From the NCBI GenBank assembly GCA_964354365.1, contig CAYGZM010000032.1, forward strand, positions 1 through 33,464: a DNA stretch of 33,464 bases, written 5' to 3'. Source of the stretch: CAYGZM01 sp964354365 (GTDB taxonomy: Bacteria > Planctomycetota > Phycisphaerae > Sedimentisphaerales > Anaerobacaceae). This document shows, in pieces, positions 9,412-17,270 of the stretch (the stretch's first letter is position 1; each line of letters starts with the position of its first letter). The translations under genes were made by a program, and so were the position numbers. Under the pieces are notes generated by a model, which saw nothing but the letters and a program-made list of their open reading frames with translations, was not told the origin of the DNA and did no database searches.

Positions 9412-10645
9412 CGCCTGAGCCTCCTGCCTGTTTTTCGTCGGTCCTGTTCGGGTCTTTGGTTTTTGGTTTAGAGCGTCCCGCAAGCTCGTCGAGTATGTCG
9501 CCTCTTACGTGGTCTCTCGCGGGAGCAGCATCGGTTTCGACGGGCTGGGTGTGAATCTTGCGGTCCGTGAAGGGCCTGGTTGGTGGGGCCGGCTCGGTCA
9601 GCTTGCTGAGCAGCCGTTCGCCCGGCTTGGGTTCGGCACTCTCAGTGGATACGGCCTTTTCGGTTGGCGGCGGCTGTGTGGGGGTCCCCGGCGAGACGGG
9701 GGCGGAGACAAGCCTATCGAGTATGTTCTCCGAGATTGTTTCAGCGGCGAGGAAGTCGCCGATTTTGGTTGTGCTGACCGCCCCGCTTGTGCGTCGGTCC
9801 TGTCGCTGGGCGGCTACGACGGTTTCTATGAAGAAGGTCTCAAGCTTGTGCATCGGAGAAGTTACGACACATTCGGCGTTTTCCTCCTGCACTATCTGTT
9901 TTATCCTTTCGATGGCGCTATCGCTTATGGCGTCTGTGGTGATTTGCCTTTTATGCGTTTGCTGGAGGAGCTCGGCGACTTGTCCTTTGGCCTGGATTTT
10001 TCCGCCGTAGAGAATTGCGATTCTATCGCAGACGTCTTCGACGTCGGCGAGAAGATGGCTGCAAAGCAGGACTGTCTTGCCGCGTTTTGCGAGCTTGAGT
10101 ATTAGGTCCTTTATCTGGCGGGTCCCGATGGGGTCGAGGCCGGTCGTCGGCTCGTCGAGTATCAGCAGGTCGGGGTCGTTTATGAGGGCCTGCGCCAGTC
10201 CGATTCTGCGAGCCATACCTTTTGAGAAGGTTCCGACGGGCCTGTTTGCGACGGCTTTGAGGCCGACCATGTCGAGCAGGGCATCAATACGCATTCTGCG
10301 GACGCGGCGGCCCAGTCGGAACAGCCTGCCGTAGAAGTCGAGCGTTTCGCGGGCCGTAAGGTATTTGTAGAGGTAGGATTCTTCGGGCAGGAAACCGATT
10401 CTGGCGCTGATCCTGGGGTCGGTGGCGTCGCCGCCAAGGCATAGTGCTTTTCCCTTCGTGGGATGCAGGAGGCCCAGGAGCATCTTCAGGGTGGTTGTCT
10501 TGCCCGAGCCGTTTGGGCCAAGCAGGCCGAAGACCTCGTTGTATTGAATCTGGAGATCCAGGTCGTCCACGGCATAAACCTTGGCGCGGCCCCACCAGTC
10601 GGAAAAAATCTTGGTCAGAGAGAATGTTTCAACGGCGTATTCCAT
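9404..10645 (-). CDS. ABC transporter ATP-binding protein with long C-terminal extension
   Basis: ABC ATPase of 413 residues. Visible are Walker A GPNGSGKT (43-50), a degenerate signature FSKGM (140-144) followed by ARRIGLAQAL, Walker B LLILDEP (160-166) and switch His197. It is of the CcmA/NosF-like class that drives ABC-2 permeases. After about residue 235 comes an extension of some 180 residues. Its second part is proline-, threonine- and charge-rich and looks disordered, which is unusual for the class, whose members are usually about 240-320 residues. The stop overlaps the permease start by eight bases. It begins 100 bp after the metal ATPase stop, separated by a palindromic repeat. Confidence 0.93.
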   Translation of the reverse strand: MEYAVETFSLTKIFSDWWGRAKVYAVDDLDLQIQYNEVFGLLGPNGSGKTTTLKMLLGLLHPTKGKALCLGGDATDPRISARIGFLPEESYLYKYLTARETLDFYGRLFRLGRRVRRMRIDALLDMVGLKAVANRPVGTFSKGMARRIGLAQALINDPDLLILDEPTTGLDPIGTRQIKDLILKLAKRGKTVLLCSHLLADVEDVCDRIAILYGGKIQAKGQVAELLQQTHKRQITTDAISDSAIERIKQIVQEENAECVVTSPMHKLETFFIETVVAAQRQDRRTSGAVSTTKIGDFLAAETISENILDRLVSAPVSPGTPTQPPPTEKAVSTESAEPKPGERLLSKLTEPAPPTRPFTDRKIHTQPVETDAAPARDHVRGDILDELAGRSKPKTKDPNRTDEKQAGGSGDA

Positions 10646-10679
10646 AAGTCGTGTCTGGGGAATTTAGCCACAAAGCCAT

Positions 10680-10728
10680 GTAGGGTGGGGCTTGCCCCAC
10701 CGAACTGGTGGGCTGAAGCCCACCCTAC
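10680..10728. repeat. Compound palindromic intergenic repeat
   Basis: The outer arms GTAGGGTGGG (10680-10689) and CCCACCCTAC (10719-10728) match perfectly. Inside them are two smaller hairpins, GGGGCTTGCCCC-like and GGTGGGCTGAAGCCCACC-like, giving a cruciform-like fold. It lies between the P-type ATPase and ABC ATPase genes. There is no T-tract, so it is not a standard terminator, although the stem could stabilise or separate transcripts. Confidence 0.7.
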
Positions 10729-10744
10729 GACCATCGTTCATAAT

Positions 10745-12682
10745 TTATTCTTCGTGCTCAAGCTCCTCGCCGAAGCGGACAAGGCGGGCACTGTTGAATA
10801 CGACAACCAAAGAGCCGACGAAATGCAGGAACGCGGCGTAAATCGTCGATAGCCAGGCCGCCGCTCCCGCGGCGACGCCCAGAATGATAAAGGCTATTCC
10901 AAAGCCGAGGTTCTGACTGATGACGCTTCTTGTTTTTCGGGAAAGGCGGACAAGGAACGGCAGGCGTTTGAGATCGTTGCTCATAAGGGCAATGGAGGCG
11001 GAGTTTATAGCAACGTCGCTGCCGGCGGCTCCCATAGCGATGCCGAGGTCCCCTGCGGCCAGGGCCGGTGCATCGTTAATGCCGTCGCCGACGACGACGA
11101 CGGTATGGCCGTCCCTTTTGATCTGCTCGACAATGGCCAGCTTATCCTGGGGCAGACACTGGGCCTTGAAATCGGTGCAGCCCAGCTCGGCGGCGACACG
11201 GCTGGCGACCTCGTTTCTGTCGCCCGTGAGCATTGTGATTTTTTTTACGCCGATGTCCCGCAGGACTTGGACGGCGTGCTGCGCTTCCGGCCTTGTCTTA
11301 TCCTGCAGGCCGATCCAGCCGATACACTTGGAATCCCTGGCTACGTAGAGCGTGCTGAAGCCCTGCTCCTCGTGGAGGCTGGGGTCGGGGACGTTGCCGG
11401 TATTGACGCCGCTTTCCTTCAGGAACGTATCTCTGCCGACGATGATGTTGGCCGAATCAACGGTTGCAGTCACACCCTTGCCGGGGATCTCCTGAAAATG
11501 CTCGGTTCCCGGCAGAGAGAGGTTCGCCTCTTTTGCGACTTCCTTCAGGGCCCTCGCGGCGGGGTGCTTGCTCATCTGCTCGGCGGAGGCTGCGACGGCG
11601 AGCAATTCGGCCGGCTCGACGCCCTCGGCAGGCGTGAGCCTGGTCACATAGAGCCGACCAGTGGTCACGGTTCCGGTCTTGTCGAAGACCAGGGCCGTAA
11701 TCTTGCCGGCAATCTCAAGGTCCGCCACGTTCTTTATGAGCACGCCCAACCTTGCCGAGGCGGAGATGGCGGCGACCATTGCCGTAGGGGTGGCCAGAAT
11801 CAGCGCGCAAGGGCAGGAGATAACGAGTATCGTAATGGCCCTGTTGACGTCCTGGGTGAAGAACCAGACTATCCCCGCAATCATCAGGATTGTGGGCGTG
11901 TACCACTTAACGTAGCGGTCGATTATCCGCATTATGGGTATTTTGGTGTGCTCCGCCTGAATGATGAGGGACTGAACCTTGCCGAGGGTCGTGTCTTTTC
12001 CGGCCTTGGTGACCTTGATGTCGAGGACGCCTGTGAGGTTGTTCGTGCCGGCGAAGACCTGCATTCCCGGGACCTTGTCCACGGGCAGCGATTCACCCGT
12101 TATCGTAGCTTCGTTGACGGAGCTGAGGCCCTTTGAGACCTCACCGTCGGCGGGGACGTTGTCGCCGGGACGGACGCGGATAGAATCACCGGGCTTGAGA
12201 TTGGCGACCTTGACTTCCGTTTCGCCGCCGTCGTTGGCGAGAAGGTTCGCTTTAGTGGGCGTGAGCTTTATCAAGGACTCAATTGAGGCGCGGGCCCCGA
12301 GTGCGGTCCGGGATTCGACAAGCTCACTTAAGAGCATAAAGAACGCGATGGTGCCGGCCGCGACATATTCCTTGTTGGCGAAGGCGGCGAGAATAGCCAG
12401 GGCCGCCAATTCGTCCATGTGCATCTGCTTTTTGATGAAACTCTTTATTGCGTGCAGGACAATCGGCGCGCCGAGCAGCACTGCGCCGACCATCGCAAGC
12501 AGGTCGGCCTGAAAACTGCCGCTGCCGTAGAGGAATCGGGATGTGGCCACGCCGCTGCTTATGAGGAGCGTTCCGCCGGCCAATGTGCCCAGCAGCGCCA
12601 TACTTACGCGGACTTGCTTGCCGTGGGTGCGCTCGGCGGCAATGTCGTCTTTGAAATGTAAATGTTCGTGAGGCATAGTCAT
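10745..12682 (-). CDS. P1B-type heavy-metal-transporting ATPase
   Basis: Membrane metal pump of 645 residues. Visible are the actuator-domain TGES (195-198), the membrane metal-binding motif CPC (290-292), the phosphorylation site DKTGT (D334), a KHPAA nucleotide-domain motif and the hinge GDGINDAPAL. There is no N-terminal heavy-metal-associated domain, only a short His-rich start (HEHLH). The final helix region HFVGSLVVVFNSARL is not the classical copper-pump signature, so Cu/Ag and Zn/Cd/Pb specificities cannot be separated. A second ATG lies two codons downstream at 12676. It follows the HflK-like gene by 63 bp, which are mostly a TTGGTTAA tandem repeat. Confidence 0.92.
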   Translation of the reverse strand: MTMPHEHLHFKDDIAAERTHGKQVRVSMALLGTLAGGTLLISSGVATSRFLYGSGSFQADLLAMVGAVLLGAPIVLHAIKSFIKKQMHMDELAALAILAAFANKEYVAAGTIAFFMLLSELVESRTALGARASIESLIKLTPTKANLLANDGGETEVKVANLKPGDSIRVRPGDNVPADGEVSKGLSSVNEATITGESLPVDKVPGMQVFAGTNNLTGVLDIKVTKAGKDTTLGKVQSLIIQAEHTKIPIMRIIDRYVKWYTPTILMIAGIVWFFTQDVNRAITILVISCPCALILATPTAMVAAISASARLGVLIKNVADLEIAGKITALVFDKTGTVTTGRLYVTRLTPAEGVEPAELLAVAASAEQMSKHPAARALKEVAKEANLSLPGTEHFQEIPGKGVTATVDSANIIVGRDTFLKESGVNTGNVPDPSLHEEQGFSTLYVARDSKCIGWIGLQDKTRPEAQHAVQVLRDIGVKKITMLTGDRNEVASRVAAELGCTDFKAQCLPQDKLAIVEQIKRDGHTVVVVGDGINDAPALAAGDLGIAMGAAGSDVAINSASIALMSNDLKRLPFLVRLSRKTRSVISQNLGFGIAFIILGVAAGAAAWLSTIYAAFLHFVGSLVVVFNSARLVRFGEELEHEE

Positions 12683-12715
12683 TGGTTAATTGGTTAATTG
12701 GTTAATTGGTTAATT
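12682..12715. repeat. Four tandem copies of the 8-bp unit TTGGTTAA
   Basis: Copies are at 12682-12689, 12690-12697, 12698-12705 and 12706-12713, followed by TT. The run touches the start codon of the metal ATPase (minus strand) and forms its whole leader. The 8-bp unit could change copy number by slippage. Because it sits in the leader, changes would alter spacing or leader length rather than reading frame. Confidence 0.85.
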
Positions 12716-12745
12716 ATTCATTCCGAACTCACCACTCACCACGCA

Positions 12746-14047
12746 CTACTCATGTCGCTTGATAGTCGGGTCTCTGCTGATCATGATTCTAATCTCCTCG
12801 CCTTTGGTCGGCTGGATGACGAACTTTTCGCCTATATTGGCAAGGACCTGCTCAATAGCATCGCGGTAGATGCTCTGAATTGTGATAGCCGGGTACTTGC
12901 GATATTCCGGGAGGAGGCTCTGCAAATAATCGGCATTGGCTTTGGCATCCGCCACGACCTGCGTTCGATAGGCCCGCGCCTCAAATAGCTTCTCCTGAGC
13001 GGCGCCGGCCAACTGCGACCAGAGCAGCTCGTTTGTCTGTTCGTCAACGTTATCATCCTGCAGAGTTGCATACAACTGCTCCGCAACCGGGCCGGCGGCT
13101 TCGTTGAGCGTGTTTTGGGCGTAAGTCCGGGCTGCGGTTATGGCGCCTTGGCTGTTCTGGCTGGCCGTGATGGACTTCTGGAATGCCTCATCGACCTGCC
13201 GAGGCCAGGTGATATCGGTCAGATAGACAGAGACGACCTCAATACCGCACATATTCTCCATATCGCCGGATTTCATTTTGTCGAGCTTTTCCTGCAGGAG
13301 TCTCTGGACGTGTTTGGGGATTCTGTCCTGGCTCTTTATGGCTTCGTCAATAGTGTAATGAACCATTGCGGCGACGACGGACTCTTCAAAAAGACCTGCC
13401 AAGAGCGGCGCTATGCTTTTTGTCATAACGTTGGAATAGACTTCTCCGGGTTTTACGTTCTCGACAAAGACGTTCCTGAAGAACAGTTCCGGGTCGTTAA
13501 TCCGGTATCTGAGCTGCCACTTGGAATGTACGATGTTGTAGTCGGTGCCGTCGGAGCCGCTGAGGGCGTCGCTTTTCTTCTCACTTCGCGTGAGACAATA
13601 GCCGTCTTTTATAGGGTCGAGCGTTTCACTGCGAGGCGGCCTGCTTTTTCCCTGGCTTTCGTCAATGATATCCTGTTCGGACTGGTAGTACCAGAAGGAG
13701 CGGATGTTGAGGTCTATGTTTTTTTCCACGGGGATTTTGACTATTTCTTCAATCGGGTACGGGAATATCCAGTAGGGCCTGGCCCTCGGCTTTAGGATTT
13801 TGTTTTCGCCAACGCCGCGGATCTTTCCGAGCCGCAGTACGAGCGCCTGCTCATCCGAGCCGACGGTTTCGAAGCCGGAGATCAGAAAGAGAACGACCAA
13901 CACTATCATTATTATCTTGAGGATGATGAAACTGATCCGAAGCGCCTCGGATAGGCTACTGTTTGCGGCGTCAAGCTCGGGCAGCGGCGATTTGTCCGGC
14001 GAGGCGGGCTGCAAATTATGGCGGGTATGGTGATTATTCTCGGTCAT
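12746..14047 (-). CDS. hflK: SPFH/Band 7 protein, HflK-like
   Basis: Protein of 433 residues: a short polar N-terminus, one membrane helix at about 38-58, then a Band 7/SPFH domain starting ETVGSDEQALVLRLGK, and a helical C-terminal half with alanine-rich segments (QNSQGAITAARTYAQN) typical of prohibitin-like coiled coils. HflK and HflC are known to form a membrane cage that regulates FtsH protease. The gene lies 18 bp after hflC in the same direction and 63 bp before the metal ATPase. It is the second HflK-like protein in the operon, so the symbol is approximate. Confidence 0.8.
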   Translation of the reverse strand: MTENNHHTRHNLQPASPDKSPLPELDAANSSLSEALRISFIILKIIMIVLVVLFLISGFETVGSDEQALVLRLGKIRGVGENKILKPRARPYWIFPYPIEEIVKIPVEKNIDLNIRSFWYYQSEQDIIDESQGKSRPPRSETLDPIKDGYCLTRSEKKSDALSGSDGTDYNIVHSKWQLRYRINDPELFFRNVFVENVKPGEVYSNVMTKSIAPLLAGLFEESVVAAMVHYTIDEAIKSQDRIPKHVQRLLQEKLDKMKSGDMENMCGIEVVSVYLTDITWPRQVDEAFQKSITASQNSQGAITAARTYAQNTLNEAAGPVAEQLYATLQDDNVDEQTNELLWSQLAGAAQEKLFEARAYRTQVVADAKANADYLQSLLPEYRKYPAITIQSIYRDAIEQVLANIGEKFVIQPTKGEEIRIMISRDPTIKRHE

Positions 14048-14065
14048 ATCCGTGGTGAATCCGTG

Positions 14066-14980
14066 CTATTTCGGCGGTTTGTTCGGGTCGTTGGGGGTAA
14101 GCTGCGGCATGTGTCTCAACAGGTCGAAGGGTTCATTATCACCCTTTATAACTATAGTTGCATTCTCGGCGAGTGTCTTCTTGATGGCCTCGATGTTTCG
14201 CAGGAACATTGCAAAATCGGGGTCTTCTTCGAGCATTTTGTAGTACTTTGCAGCTTCGGCGTCACCTTTGCCGCGTATGGCCTTTGCCCTGGCCTCTGCG
14301 GCAGCAAGGAGCTCGTTCCTTTTAAGATCGGCATCCTTTTTTATCTTAGTGGCCTCAGCTTCTCCCTGCGAGATGGTGGTTTCGGTCCTGCGCTGCCTTT
14401 CGGCTTTCATCCGGTCGAAGACATCCTTGCTGACCTCTTTACTGATTTTGAGCTGCTTTATGCCGAGGTTCTTCACTTCAATTCCGTAGTTTTTCAGGAC
14501 CGGCTGTTTCAAATCGGCAAGCATTTCGGCCCGGATATCTTCGAACTTGATCTTCTCCGGGTCGCTGTTGACAAATTGGCCGAAGGAATACTTGCCGATA
14601 ATTCTGTTCTGAGTGTCGTTGATCTGGCTGAGCAACGTATCCTCGGCCTTCTGGACTGTTTCGACGGCATTATGAAACTGGAGAGGGTCGGCAATTCGCC
14701 AGACTACATAGGTGCTCACAATGATGGGCACAGCCCCGCTGGTTGTGGTCTCGCCGACCTCGGCTTCAAGCACCCGCAGCCGGGAATCGAACTTATACAC
14801 CCACTGGATCGGAGGCGGCCATTTGAAGTACCAGCCGGGCTCGGTGATTGGGGCGGCCGGCGGCTTCTGAAACGTCATCACCAGGGCGGACTCCGTTTCC
14901 CTTACCTGGAAAGAGGTAAAAGCCAGCGCCAAAACCACGAGTATCAACGCTACAAAGACTATGACGGCAATATTCTTCAT
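14066..14980 (-). CDS. hflC: SPFH/Band 7 protein, HflC
   Basis: Protein of 304 residues, usual for HflC. An N-terminal membrane helix (about residues 4-23) is followed directly by the SPFH domain with ALVMTFQKPPAAPITEPGWY, then the coiled-coil segment (GEAEATKIKKDADLKRNELL), and the characteristic GKGDAEAAKYYKMLEEDPDF region followed by the segment ending DNEPFDLL. Known role: partner of HflK in the FtsH-associated membrane complex. The start overlaps the upstream gene stop by four bases (ATGA), so the two are translationally coupled. Confidence 0.88.
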   Translation of the reverse strand: MKNIAVIVFVALILVVLALAFTSFQVRETESALVMTFQKPPAAPITEPGWYFKWPPPIQWVYKFDSRLRVLEAEVGETTTSGAVPIIVSTYVVWRIADPLQFHNAVETVQKAEDTLLSQINDTQNRIIGKYSFGQFVNSDPEKIKFEDIRAEMLADLKQPVLKNYGIEVKNLGIKQLKISKEVSKDVFDRMKAERQRRTETTISQGEAEATKIKKDADLKRNELLAAAEARAKAIRGKGDAEAAKYYKMLEEDPDFAMFLRNIEAIKKTLAENATIVIKGDNEPFDLLRHMPQLTPNDPNKPPK

Positions 14981-17058
14981 TCTGTACTACTCCCCGCGGC
15001 GCCGGTAATGTCATACAAACTCGGTATGAGTTTTTCCTCGAAATTGACTATGAAAATGAGTTTGTCGTTCGGGTCGGCAACCACGACATATTTTCGGATG
15101 TTTTTAAGGGCCTCTTCGAATACCCTAAGTCTCTGGTCGCGCCTGTAAATATCTTTGGCGGCGGCGTAGGCCTTCAACTGGTCGGCAAAGCGCAGTCCCG
15201 TCGCCTTGGCCAGTGTGACCTTCTCATAGGCATAACTCTGCGATTCTCTCAACTTAATGGAAATATCGCCTCCGGCCTCCGCAAAGGCCCTGTCCAGCCG
15301 GGCGGCAAGCTCGTTCACATCCTGCGGCGTACCCTTCGCTTCGGCCTGCCGGTAATCCTCGGCGATGCGATAAAGCTCGTTGGCATCGCTTACGGAGCCT
15401 GCGAGAGTGCTCAGATTCTTGTTGCGGTCGGCCTGGGCCTCAAGGATGGCCTTCTGTCTCTTCTGAACTGCGCCAACGACGGCCTGGTAATCGGCGGCAA
15501 CCTCCACGGCCGGATGAACGCCCTGGACACCAAGGAACACGATCTCGACGCCGAGCCCGGCCTTGTCGGCGGCATTTTGAATATTGGAGGTCAGGGTCTT
15601 CTTGGCCTGCTCTCGGCCGGATCCAAAGAGGCTCGCTTGATGACCGGCTGCATTGGGGTCCTGGTCGTTGACGTCTATTGTCGCGCTGGCGGCGAACCTG
15701 GTAAGCTCCTGGTAGCAGATGGCCTCCAGCAGCGTCTTAGGGTCATCGTAATTGTATATGTAAGAGTACAAATCCTTGACCCTGTACTGGACGGGGATAT
15801 TGGCTTTGACGAGACTGACGGGGACGGCCTCCTCAGACACCGCTCGGCCGGTATATTCCGTTGCGACGAGGACGCTGTGCTCCTCTTTGTAATGGTCCAT
15901 ACCCCACAGCAGGTGCTCCTCACGGATCATACGGCCGGTCTGCGGGTCGGTCTTGGGGACATAGCCGATATGAAGCTCCGCGATCTTTTGCGTTGGGTAC
16001 CTGCGGACTCTATCGATTGGCCAAGGCCATTTGAAGGCGAGTCCGGGGCCCGCGAGACGGACCTGGCCTGCACCATTGCGAGGATTACCAAAGTGCTCTA
16101 TTATGGCTTGTTCGTTGGGCGCAACCACAACCAGGCAGCTCAGCAGGTAGAGCGTAACGGCGGCAAATAACACCAAGGGCACAATTGCCTTTTCGAGGAG
16201 CTTGTAGAACCAGGTCTGAGAGACTTTGAAGCCGAACTGATAGTCGATGGCGCCTGCTGCGCTGTGGAATATGCCGCCCGGCTCATTGATAGTACCGAGC
16301 AGCCTGCTATCGAAGGCTGCCCTGCTGTATTGGCCCTTGAGTCTTGGGCGGTATATGTCGAGGACGACGTTCAGGGCGGTTTCGGCGCCGAGAACAACCA
16401 GCAGTATGGGGACAACCAGGTTGAGCACCCGCAGCACGACGAATATCTGGAAGTTTGCCAGCGCCAGGGCTATTGCCAGGGCAAAGCAGAGGAGGGCGAT
16501 GCCAAGCAGGAAGCTGCCGCCGGCCCTTAGCGGCTTCCAGCTCGGCTCGGCTGCCATTCCGGTGGCGTACCGCGATATCAGGAAGCCGGCAAACGCAACG
16601 GCCGTCATGCAGACCGCACACAACAAAAAGGGCTGACCCTGGTTAGCCTGTACGGTGTCTGGGACGGTTTTGAGCAGGTATAGGCCGATGGCGATTTCGT
16701 AGATGGCGATTGCCGCGGCAAATATCGGTATGAACCATTTTTCGAGTATTTCGAGGCGTCGCCGAGCGGCTGCGAACATTGCGGCCCGCTCGCCCTCGGC
16801 GTGGAAGATTGTGGCGGCATGCTCGTCCTTGGCCAACTGGCTCATATCGAGCCTTTCCTGCTCGGCCAGCGTCCGCTGATGGAACTGAATCGCCAGAACC
16901 AGCCAGAGCAGGACCGCAGAAAGGCTCAGCCAGCTAATCGCAGAGACCGCAAAGAAACCGCTCCATCGACCGAGAAAAAAGGCCACGGCGAAGAAAACGA
17001 CGCTCAACACCAAAGATAGCCACGCCGCGTGCTCCGGGCGTTTCGACGACGTTGTCAT
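14977..17058 (-). CDS. Polytopic SPFH/HflK-like protein with seven predicted helices
   Basis: Protein of 693 residues, much longer than E. coli HflK. Hydrophobic segments are seen near residues 12-30, 36-58, 108-130, 143-163, 181-202, 206-228 and 290-312. The last leads directly into a Band 7 domain (VVVAPNEQAIIEHFGNPRNG) as in ordinary HflK. The C-terminal part has the helical tail expected of SPFH proteins. A charged helical stretch (60-107) separates helices 2 and 3. It is the first gene of the block SPFH-HflC-HflK-metal ATPase and overlaps hflC by four bases. The six-helix extension has no assignment. Inference: it anchors or expands the HflKC assembly in the membrane. Confidence 0.85.
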   Translation of the reverse strand: MTTSSKRPEHAAWLSLVLSVVFFAVAFFLGRWSGFFAVSAISWLSLSAVLLWLVLAIQFHQRTLAEQERLDMSQLAKDEHAATIFHAEGERAAMFAAARRRLEILEKWFIPIFAAAIAIYEIAIGLYLLKTVPDTVQANQGQPFLLCAVCMTAVAFAGFLISRYATGMAAEPSWKPLRAGGSFLLGIALLCFALAIALALANFQIFVVLRVLNLVVPILLVVLGAETALNVVLDIYRPRLKGQYSRAAFDSRLLGTINEPGGIFHSAAGAIDYQFGFKVSQTWFYKLLEKAIVPLVLFAAVTLYLLSCLVVVAPNEQAIIEHFGNPRNGAGQVRLAGPGLAFKWPWPIDRVRRYPTQKIAELHIGYVPKTDPQTGRMIREEHLLWGMDHYKEEHSVLVATEYTGRAVSEEAVPVSLVKANIPVQYRVKDLYSYIYNYDDPKTLLEAICYQELTRFAASATIDVNDQDPNAAGHQASLFGSGREQAKKTLTSNIQNAADKAGLGVEIVFLGVQGVHPAVEVAADYQAVVGAVQKRQKAILEAQADRNKNLSTLAGSVSDANELYRIAEDYRQAEAKGTPQDVNELAARLDRAFAEAGGDISIKLRESQSYAYEKVTLAKATGLRFADQLKAYAAAKDIYRRDQRLRVFEEALKNIRKYVVVADPNDKLIFIVNFEEKLIPSLYDITGAAGSSTE

Positions 17059-17129
17059 TGGTTACCCCGGTTCTACATTCTGAACAAACAAAGCATAAGA
17101 ACAGTATTTAGCCAACGTAAGCTAAGCCC

Positions 17130-17158
17130 TTTACAAGCTGTAAATTGTGTACTATAAC
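17130..17158 (+). promoter_or_regulatory. Sigma70-like promoter for the ABC-2 permease at 17271
   Basis: TTTACA (17130-17135), a 17-bp spacer and TATAAC (17153-17158); each hexamer is one mismatch from consensus. It would give a leader of about 105 bases before the ATG at 17271. Confidence 0.45.
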
Positions 17159-17165
17159 AACAAGT

Positions 17166-17193
17166 AATATATTCCGTACAGGGACAATTGCAA
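17166..17193 (-). promoter_or_regulatory. Sigma70-like promoter for the SPFH operon
   Basis: On the minus strand: TTGCAA (17188-17193), a 16-bp spacer and TATATT (17166-17171), about 100 bases before the ATG at 17058. It is back to back with the plus-strand promoter candidate at 17130-17158, with the two -10 boxes only seven bases apart. Confidence 0.35.
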
Positions 17194-17270
17194 AAAATTA
17201 GGTTCCTACATTAGTCGGGAATCCGGGTCGCCGGGAAGGCATAGTGGGTGTAAGGGAGTGGTTCTGAGAA

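Noticed and set aside
11105..12136. Plus-strand open frame of 343 codons inside the metal ATPase gene
   Set aside because: The opposite strand encodes all P-type ATPase motifs; this frame is a shadow with no family signature.
14018..15148. Plus-strand open frame of 376 codons across hflC
   Set aside because: It is antisense to a convincing HflC sequence and lacks domain features.
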